Of a DNA stretch of 64,000 nt, positions 58,355 through 64,000 are shown one piece after another. The translations under genes and the position numbers were made by a program. The notes under the pieces were generated by a model, which was not told where the DNA came from, did not search any database, and saw only the letters and a list, made by a program, of their open reading frames with translations. This DNA is from Lachnospiraceae bacterium (GTDB lineage Bacteria > Bacillota_A > Clostridia > Lachnospirales > Lachnospiraceae): positions 1-64,000 of the forward strand of contig SFGN01000008.1 in NCBI GenBank assembly GCA_004556565.1. The letters run 5' to 3'. Within the stretch, counting starts at the first letter, position 1. Each line of letters opens with the position of its first letter.

Positions 58355-58838
58355 TAAGGGTTTCTCCCAGATTATTGTAATTCCCCACACGATACCGCAG
58401 AATACGCAACCTATAACCATCCATTGGCTCTTTGCAAGCCCCCGGAATACGCCTAACTTCACCTATGCCCAATGACAGATTATTGTTTACCAGCCTATCT
58501 ATGGCCGCCGCAATAGCGTCACGCCGCACGCCGCCGTCCATTACCATCAACACAGTCGGCACAAAAATCAAAATATCAACCTCATACCTCGCCACCGCGT
58601 TATTGATAATTTTATCGTCATATACTTCAATACCCACATGGCACTCAGCTTGCTCGGTTGACCCCGGCATAAAATCATACGGGTGTATCTGGTTAGTCAA
58701 CTTAGAAGTCTGAATCAAATCAACGGCAGGCAACGGTTTACCGGTCGTGTTAGAGATTAAGTCTACACACTCACGGTCATGGACTATGAGATTGATAATC
58801 TTTTTTTTAATATCGGTATACTCAGAAAGGTTCGGCAT
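58335..58838 (-). CDS. Tail completion/terminator-like protein (167 aa)
   Basis: Acid/base-mixed alpha-beta protein with QAECHVGIEVYDDKIINN and VRRDAIAAAIDRLV. Location between head-tail connectors and tail tube suggests the tail terminator. ATG 58838 overlaps the previous TAA; GTG 58847 also possible. Confidence 0.55.
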   Translation of the reverse strand: MPNLSEYTDIKKKIINLIVHDRECVDLISNTTGKPLPAVDLIQTSKLTNQIHPYDFMPGSTEQAECHVGIEVYDDKIINNAVARYEVDILIFVPTVLMVMDGGVRRDAIAAAIDRLVNNNLSLGIGEVRRIPGACKEPMDGYRLRILRYRVGNYNNLGETLNAFRYD

Positions 58839-59557
58839 TAAATCCACCCACCTCCCGGCTTATCTGTAGTGTCGTCCTCGGGAGCTATATAATCACAAAT
58901 CATAAGCTCAACATTGTCTTTCGGAGAGTCTAATGATTCCAACATCTTGAGTTCAAGATACCGACCTCGGCCAAACGCACCATCCACACTGTCATTAGCA
59001 GTCACTACGTAGCACCGAAGATGTTTACTGCCATCCGGGTAATACAACACTTCGGTCGCAAGTCGTTTATCACGTTGCAAGCATCTGGTTTCCTCGTTGT
59101 AAGGTAGCCACACCTTAAACTGCTGGGCACCTACGTTACCGGTACTGGTGCCATGAGTAGTGGTAGAATAAACGCCAGAGTCAAACACGCACCATGCATT
59201 GTGGATCTCGCTGGTGCCAAGCTGGAACTGAAGGTTAAGGTTGCATTGTTTGATAAACCCCTTGAGGGTCACATCGTCCGTGTTACTGAGCTTTGTACAA
59301 AGCCAGATATAGCCATTCAGCTCAATTAGGTCGCCAATCATAATGTCAGAATCATACGGCGCATTGAACCACTTTTCCTCCGGTGCATCAGAAGCCTTGA
59401 TTAGCATACCAACCTTAACACCGCGCACAGTAGCGATCATCCACGCAGGATTAAGCGGCGCATCCAGCATAAAATCGGCACGAGCCTCAGCCACAGCCGC
59501 ATCACGATCAGTGTGATGTTCGCCATAATACCGCTTGTGCAAACCCCAATTAATCAT
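58838..59557 (-). CDS. Head-tail junction protein (239 aa)
   Basis: ATG 59557 (INWGLHKRYYGEHHTD) follows GGTGAT. The beta-rich body has an Ig-like or OB-like pattern (VRGVKVGMLIKASD, DLIELNGYIWLCTKL). Its place in the order suggests a head-closure or neck protein. Confidence 0.5.
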   Translation of the reverse strand: MINWGLHKRYYGEHHTDRDAAVAEARADFMLDAPLNPAWMIATVRGVKVGMLIKASDAPEEKWFNAPYDSDIMIGDLIELNGYIWLCTKLSNTDDVTLKGFIKQCNLNLQFQLGTSEIHNAWCVFDSGVYSTTTHGTSTGNVGAQQFKVWLPYNEETRCLQRDKRLATEVLYYPDGSKHLRCYVVTANDSVDGAFGRGRYLELKMLESLDSPKDNVELMICDYIAPEDDTTDKPGGGWI

Positions 59558-59858
59558 GACTATCACCGCCGTATCTATGCTTAATATGGTCGAGCAGATT
59601 TAGCATCTTAAACGTCTCGCGCTTAACGACAGCCACATCTGCCGCATCGTCCAGTCCGTTTATGGTGTTAACGATAGTGATATAGTCCGCATCATCACTC
59701 AGAGCAGGGAAGGTGAGACATGCCCCCTGCAACTCCAAGGACAATGTGCAGAGATAACATTCCAGATAAACAGTCTCGCCCGCAAGCTGTTGCTCTCGCA
59801 TAGGCAAGATTTTGTAAATTCGCCCCGTCAGTAATTTCAGAAAAACACCTATAGACAT
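59550..59858 (-). CDS. Small head-tail module protein (102 aa)
   Basis: ATG 59858 with GGGAGG five bases upstream. Beta/alpha mixed (GRIYKILPMREQQLAGETVY, then ITIVNTINGLDD). Neighbour of connector genes; no family recognised. Confidence 0.55.
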   Translation of the reverse strand: MSIGVFLKLLTGRIYKILPMREQQLAGETVYLECYLCTLSLELQGACLTFPALSDDADYITIVNTINGLDDAADVAVVKRETFKMLNLLDHIKHRYGGDSHD

Positions 59859-59868
59859 ACACACCTCC

Positions 59869-60303
59869 CTACATATGCAAGGAAGAGATGTCGCCGTTAT
59901 GGTAGGTGTAAGACATCATGCGGTTACGGAATTTACGATTGAGCGCGTCCAACATATCGTTCATGGACGCAAGTAGATTACCGCGAGAATGGTAGGTGTA
60001 ATCCTTAGATGACATCCTATCCCGCAGGTTATCTTGATAACGAACACGGTGTTCAGTCCATCCGACAGCCATGCCCAAGGCGAGGATGTCCACCTCTATG
60101 TCGGTCAGGTCGTCCTTGAACTCGCCGTATTCCTCATCCCTATCCAATAAATCATGTTTACAATAGGGAGCAAAGTTAGCTACCGCTTGCATCATATATC
60201 CATGCAACACAGCCTCGGCTTCCGCCTCAATGAGACAGAATAAGTCACTGTCACGGAAATAAAACAACGCGGCATTATACACTGTTGAGTACGGCGTTGC
60301 CAT
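59869..60303 (-). CDS. Head-tail connector-like protein (144 aa)
   Basis: Helical protein starting TPYSTVYNAALFYFRDSDLF, of the gp6/gp15-like connector size, with LTDIEVDILALGMAVGWTEH, a pattern found in the adaptor proteins of Firmicutes siphophages. Sits directly after the capsid block. Confidence 0.65.
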   Translation of the reverse strand: MATPYSTVYNAALFYFRDSDLFCLIEAEAEAVLHGYMMQAVANFAPYCKHDLLDRDEEYGEFKDDLTDIEVDILALGMAVGWTEHRVRYQDNLRDRMSSKDYTYHSRGNLLASMNDMLDALNRKFRNRMMSYTYHNGDISSLHM

Positions 60304-60314
60304 TATTATGTCAC

Positions 60315-60962
60315 CTACATCTCAAAATCAACGTTCAGAGCTTTTTCGAGAGCACGTATAGCCCGCATGGAATCCAACTTACCTTCTTGGATAAGCTCTT
60401 GTGCCCGACGAGCAAGCTGCACCTTTTGTGATACGCCAAGCTTATTAACAACTGCCACAATCTCCTCAGCAGACTTATTCAACAGACTGTCAAAATTACT
60501 GATAGAGACATTGGCAGTATAAAACTTCTTAGCATCTAACCATTCAAGTACATTCTCATCATCGATTTCCCACCAGCCATTAGTGAAGAAAGCGGGTTGT
60601 GTATTACGGGCATTTTCCAACATATCCAGGGTCAAACGCTGCGTCTGACCATATTCACCCCACTCATACACACGATTGGTCAAAGAATCTTTATAAATCA
60701 GCGTGCCATACACCGCGCTACGCACAGGGATACGGGCTGATAGGTCAGGCTCCCAAACCTTGTCAGAAACATGGGCAGGGGAGAGGACTTCCGTTGTAGC
60801 ATCATTCTTGTTTTGTTCTACGGAGTTTTCTACGGATTCCACCACTTTTTCCAGCGACTTTGGTGGAGTTTTTGACACTTTTTCCGCAGTTTTAGGGGCA
60901 GTGGGCTTAGTGTTTCCACTTTTACTTGTGCTCTTACTGGTACTCTTAGTTGTATTCGCCAT
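60315..60962 (-). CDS. Head-module protein with Lys/Thr-rich N-terminus (215 aa)
   Basis: The first about 60 residues are low-complexity (STSKSTSKSGNTKPT...), then a beta region (RIPVRSAVYGTLIYKDSLTN), ENVLEWLDAKKFYTANV and a C-terminal helix pair (RRAQELIQEGKLDSMRAIRAL). Position right after the major capsid gene. Function unclear; maybe a head fibre or connector. Confidence 0.55.
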   Translation of the reverse strand: MANTTKSTSKSTSKSGNTKPTAPKTAEKVSKTPPKSLEKVVESVENSVEQNKNDATTEVLSPAHVSDKVWEPDLSARIPVRSAVYGTLIYKDSLTNRVYEWGEYGQTQRLTLDMLENARNTQPAFFTNGWWEIDDENVLEWLDAKKFYTANVSISNFDSLLNKSAEEIVAVVNKLGVSQKVQLARRAQELIQEGKLDSMRAIRALEKALNVDFEM

Positions 60963-61020
60963 TACTATATCCTTTCATTCAAAAGGGCTACCCGAAGGGT
61001 AGCCCGTATGTCTATCTCGA

Positions 61021-62034
61021 TTAGGAGATGGTATAGCGACCCATAGCGCCGTTACCCATTACATAACCAACGCCATACTTCTGGCCGTATACGTAATCCT
61101 GAGTCAAATCCTGATTATCAAAATAGGAACTGAGATTGACCAGAGGATTACCCTCAATAACCAGTTTAATGGGCTTTACGGGGCCAGCCAGTACGCTCAA
61201 TACATTGTCATTGAACAGGAAATCGTCCGTGCCAAGCTTATGTTGCTGGGCAACCTTAATGGTGTTGGTGCCACGGAACTTGCCGTAGTAACCAATGTTA
61301 TACATATCTTCTTTAGCAGAAGTAGCTTCAACACCAGAGGCCATCTTAGAAAGGCCAAGCATAGTACCATAAACGGCGGCGTTCTGACCGCTCTTGGCTT
61401 CTACATGCTGGATAAGGTTAATCATCTTGGTTTCATCCCAAGAACCAGTAACATCATAAGTAGCACCGCCAAACTGGGCTTGAGTGAGACCCTGCCAAGC
61501 GGCAGCTACATCCTGCCAGATATTCTGCTGGAAGGACCTGGAAACGTCACGGATGCATTCGGCCATATTAGTCTCACCGGACATAATACGTTCCATTTCC
61601 TCATATATCTTGATAATGTGCCAAGAAGTGGGGATGGTTACACGCTCGGTGCCAGTGATACGCTGACGACGAACGGCCTGGTTGCCACCGGACACCCGAG
61701 ATACCGTATACCAGTTAGCGTCTTCCACGCGGAACTCAGGCTTATCACCTTCGTTAACTATGCGAGTCTCAACGAGCTGCATAAACCACTCATTGCCATT
61801 CAGTCCATCTACGACGTTCTTCTTTATAATGGTCTCTATAAGAGCGAACAGCTTGGCGCACTTACCATCACGCACATCACGAATGTCAAAGTAAGTCTTG
61901 CCATTGTTAGCCGCTACAAGAGCCTTATATATCAGAGAATTGCCCTCATCGGCAGAAAACTGCTGGAGCTTGTTGTTATAGAGGTCAGTAGCGACCTGTG
62001 CAACATTATTGATGTCAGTTATATCGAAAGACAT
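61021..62034 (-). CDS. Major capsid protein (337 aa)
   Basis: ATG 62034 after AGGAGGTAAA. The sequence (DLYNNKLQQFSADEGN, AAWQGLTQAQFGGATYDVTG, GSWDETKMINLIQHVEAKSG, GRYTIS end) follows the pattern of HK97-like major capsid proteins in gut Clostridia phages, and order (protease/scaffold, decoration, capsid) agrees. The very strong SD fits high expression. Confidence 0.85.
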   Translation of the reverse strand: MSFDITDINNVAQVATDLYNNKLQQFSADEGNSLIYKALVAANNGKTYFDIRDVRDGKCAKLFALIETIIKKNVVDGLNGNEWFMQLVETRIVNEGDKPEFRVEDANWYTVSRVSGGNQAVRRQRITGTERVTIPTSWHIIKIYEEMERIMSGETNMAECIRDVSRSFQQNIWQDVAAAWQGLTQAQFGGATYDVTGSWDETKMINLIQHVEAKSGQNAAVYGTMLGLSKMASGVEATSAKEDMYNIGYYGKFRGTNTIKVAQQHKLGTDDFLFNDNVLSVLAGPVKPIKLVIEGNPLVNLSSYFDNQDLTQDYVYGQKYGVGYVMGNGAMGRYTIS

Positions 62035-62060
62035 AATTTTACCTCCTATATGTTGTCCTA

Positions 62061-62579
62061 TTAGCAAGTCTCTATGGCGTAGTAGATCTTGCCCTTCTTG
62101 GTGTAAATATCAATAATCTCACCAATCTTGGTAGAACCTTCAGTGTTGGAAGCAACAGCAAGCAACTTGTTGCCAGCCTGAAGTTCTACAACAGCACCTA
62201 CAACACGAGCAGTAGTGCCATCAAGGACATCACCAGTTATAGCGAAAATCTGATGAGGCTTCTCAAGGAGATAGCCACGAGAAATGGCATCAGCCTCATT
62301 GTAGAAATTGCCAAGATCGCCCTGAAGACGCTCGTCATATATCACTTCGGGAGAAGCGATCAGAGCAACGTTAGCTTTGTTACTATTCTTAGTGGGAACG
62401 GTGGCCTTGCGGACTTCGCGAGAACCAGTCTCAAGAGCGCCAACCAGAACCACGCAACCATTGTCTATCTCGGCAGGGGTAAAAGTAGAACTGGCCTGAG
62501 TGCCATAGCGCAGGGATACCAGATCGACACCGTTAAAAGTGCCGGACATCTTTTCGGTAATGCAAATACCATGTGCCAT
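62061..62579 (-). CDS. Capsid decoration-like protein (172 aa)
   Basis: Beta-rich with FTPAEIDNGCVVLVGALETG, a motif common to small head-stabilising proteins, and a C-terminal KIYYAIET. Lies between scaffold/protease and capsid genes. SD AGGAGGAT. Confidence 0.65.
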   Translation of the reverse strand: MAHGICITEKMSGTFNGVDLVSLRYGTQASSTFTPAEIDNGCVVLVGALETGSREVRKATVPTKNSNKANVALIASPEVIYDERLQGDLGNFYNEADAISRGYLLEKPHQIFAITGDVLDGTTARVVGAVVELQAGNKLLAVASNTEGSTKIGEIIDIYTKKGKIYYAIETC

Positions 62580-62584
62580 TAGTT

Positions 62585-64000
62585 TTAATCCTCCTGAATT
62601 GTCTTTTTAGTAATGCCGAACTTATCAAAAATGCCGCCATAAATAGCGGACGCAGTAGTATCAGCACTATGTTTTACAGCTATCTTGGGAGCTTCAGGCT
62701 CCGCCTCAAACTGTACTGTCGGGGTGTGGGCCATACCGCGAATGACGTAGCACTCGCGCTTCAACTCATCAATAGAGAACTTAGAATTGTCGGTCTTTAG
62801 AGCTTCAAATTGCTCATTACCAGCAAGATCGGTAAACTCCGCGAATATCTGCTCAGCCTCAGCGGTGCGCTTATATGCACGCAGTTCCTCAACCTCAGCA
62901 AATACGCTACGCGCTTCCTCCAGCTTGGCAGCTTCCTCCAGAGTGAGCCACTTGAGAACCATCTTCTCAAAATCGTCATTAAACTCAGCAGTAACGGCCA
63001 CATCGTCAAAGGTATAACTCATACGACCATTCTCACTGTTGCAGCCGGTATCGGGCGTCCACACGTTGCGCTCAACATAAGCGTAAGTATCGTCAAAGTC
63101 CTGAAGCCAGTACCAAGTCTCAGAAGCCACCTTGCCGTCAGGGGTCTTCACAACCTGATCGGGCAGAGCATCAGCCAGAGCGTTGCGCTTCTGCACATAA
63201 GTGGCAGAGAACAAAGCGGGTTCGCCGTGAGTCTCGGCGCTCATTGCATCAGCGGGAGCTTCCTCAGCGGCGGTTTTTGCCTGAGCCATTTCATTGGTAG
63301 GATTTTCCAGATTATCCTCAGCGGGAATTTCTTTCATCTCACCAGTAGAAGATTCCAGAACGGTCATTTCCTTAGCGGGAAGTTCAGTCTTTTTATCCTT
63401 GGGCAACGTTACGTCACCATCCTTTCGGGTATTATTAAAAAGCTCCTCGCTTAACGCGAAGAGCAGTTTTGCAAGCTTGTCATCGTTCTCATCTGCGGAG
63501 AACTTGGTGGTAGCCTGTGCGCCTGTCATGGCAGGAGTTACATCCGCACCTAACAGCGTGACGCCAGTAAACTTAAAGTCAGTGATATAAAACAGACCGT
63601 CTTGTTCGTTATACTCGTAAGCATCAATGTTAATCTCCATTGACACAGCAACGGATTCACGCTGCTTTAGAATATCCTCGGCCAGATTACTATAGCCACG
63701 CCACACATACGCGCTGGCATATACATAATTTTTACCGTCTTCTTCAACGATTTCGGCCTCTAAGCCATCAGCCGGGAATACGCCCACAGGTACTTCAATG
63801 TACTCCAAACGGTACTTGCCCTCGTTCATGGGGTCTTCCACTATAGCCATATCATGACCGTGGAAGTCGAACGTGCCATCTTCCTTCTCGACTACATTTG
63901 CCAAAACAGGAGTGTTGGCGATAGTAGGAAGTGCCGTTTGCATAGTTTCTTTGGATATAACACTACCATTCGCGTTCTGACCATCATGACAAACCTTCAC
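62585..64000 (-). CDS. Prohead protease / scaffold-like protein (partial, 471 aa seen)
   Basis: The gene runs off the right edge, so its N-terminus is missing. The visible start (TPVLANVVEKEDGTFDFHGHD, VFPADGLEAEIVEEDGKNYV, VSMEINIDAY) fits a phage prohead protease/PrtA-like fold, followed from about residue 165 by a long acidic helical, scaffold-like part (LEEAAKLEEARSVFAEVEEL, AEAEQIFAEF). Protease-scaffold fusions self-cleave after assembly. Catalytic residues cannot be assigned surely without the N-terminus. Confidence 0.7.
   Translation of the reverse strand: MKVCHDGQNANGSVISKETMQTALPTIANTPVLANVVEKEDGTFDFHGHDMAIVEDPMNEGKYRLEYIEVPVGVFPADGLEAEIVEEDGKNYVYASAYVWRGYSNLAEDILKQRESVAVSMEINIDAYEYNEQDGLFYITDFKFTGVTLLGADVTPAMTGAQATTKFSADENDDKLAKLLFALSEELFNNTRKDGDVTLPKDKKTELPAKEMTVLESSTGEMKEIPAEDNLENPTNEMAQAKTAAEEAPADAMSAETHGEPALFSATYVQKRNALADALPDQVVKTPDGKVASETWYWLQDFDDTYAYVERNVWTPDTGCNSENGRMSYTFDDVAVTAEFNDDFEKMVLKWLTLEEAAKLEEARSVFAEVEELRAYKRTAEAEQIFAEFTDLAGNEQFEALKTDNSKFSIDELKRECYVIRGMAHTPTVQFEAEPEAPKIAVKHSADTTASAIYGGIFDKFGITKKTIQED

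Noticed and set aside
1..64000. Whole-genome recoding of TAG (genetic code 15)
   Set aside because: Very long late genes such as the tape measure (1973 aa) and the 977-aa hub are free of in-frame TAG, and several adjacent genes end properly at TAG; the TAG cases are therefore reported as local oddities.
1..64000. Integration (att) sites for the two recombinases
   Set aside because: A direct repeat pair or a bacterial flank would be needed; none is visible in this window.

Overview
This window is part of the genome of a long-tailed (siphovirus-type) phage or prophage of an anaerobic, low-GC Gram-positive host, most likely a gut Clostridia. The evidence is an oxygen-sensitive class III ribonucleotide reductase with its activase, Firmicutes-style Shine-Dalgarno sites with frequent TTG/GTG starts, an LL-H-type holin, Dit/Tal-type tail genes and a large serine recombinase. 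No bacterial housekeeping gene is seen. The structural block runs off the right edge inside a prohead protease/scaffold-like gene, so terminase and portal presumably lie outside the window.

Layout. 1-32436 is all on the + strand and holds the early/middle genes. 1-6150: small accessory genes, a metallophosphatase, a zinc-ribbon tyrosine recombinase and the scar of an IS200/IS605-type element (TnpB stub plus omega-RNA-like end). 6200-8820: an XRE repressor, a consensus promoter with an operator-like palindrome, and two ParB-like genes. 8820-9470: tRNA-Gln, tRNA-Thr and a structured non-coding stretch. 9740-14920: small genes, a nucleotidyltransferase-like gene, a probable ssDNA-binding-type protein and a Sak4-like ATPase. 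14921-21442: replicative helicase, primase, RecB/Cas4-like nuclease and DnaE-type DNA polymerase. 21439-25573: two DNA methyltransferases (one broken) and small genes. 25581-30606: a nucleotide-supply operon (guanylate-kinase-like, deoxynucleotidase, glutaredoxin-like, NrdD split by a group I intron carrying an HNH endonuclease, NrdG, dUTPase). 30790-32436: serine recombinase with its own promoter. A two-way terminator at about 32440-32490 separates the convergent arms.

32496-64000 is all on the - strand, so it is read from right to left: prohead protease/scaffold, decoration-like protein, major capsid protein, head-tail connectors, tail tube, two terminators, RuvC resolvase, ClpP-like protease, PIN-PhoH ATPase, tail chaperone, tape measure, Dit, Tal-like hub, fibre/baseplate proteins (three with a shared C-terminal domain, one made of BspA-type leucine-rich repeats), a signal-peptide protein, a subtilisin-like protease and an endolysin sharing one SH3 domain, then three small membrane proteins of the lysis cassette.

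Oddities. Several genes (primase, MT-A70 methyltransferase, C5 methyltransferase, guanylate-kinase-like, perhaps the XRE repressor) have conserved N-termini with no ATG/GTG/TTG upstream, but an ATA or ATT, usually at Shine-Dalgarno distance. Several small genes carry in-frame TAG codons, and primase, nuclease and polymerase lie in one frame separated only by TAG codons. These are observations; whether they mean unusual initiation or readthrough, or only gene decay or sequence error, cannot be settled from the sequence. Another notable point is an 89-bp perfect inverted repeat at the left edge, possibly an assembly fold-back.
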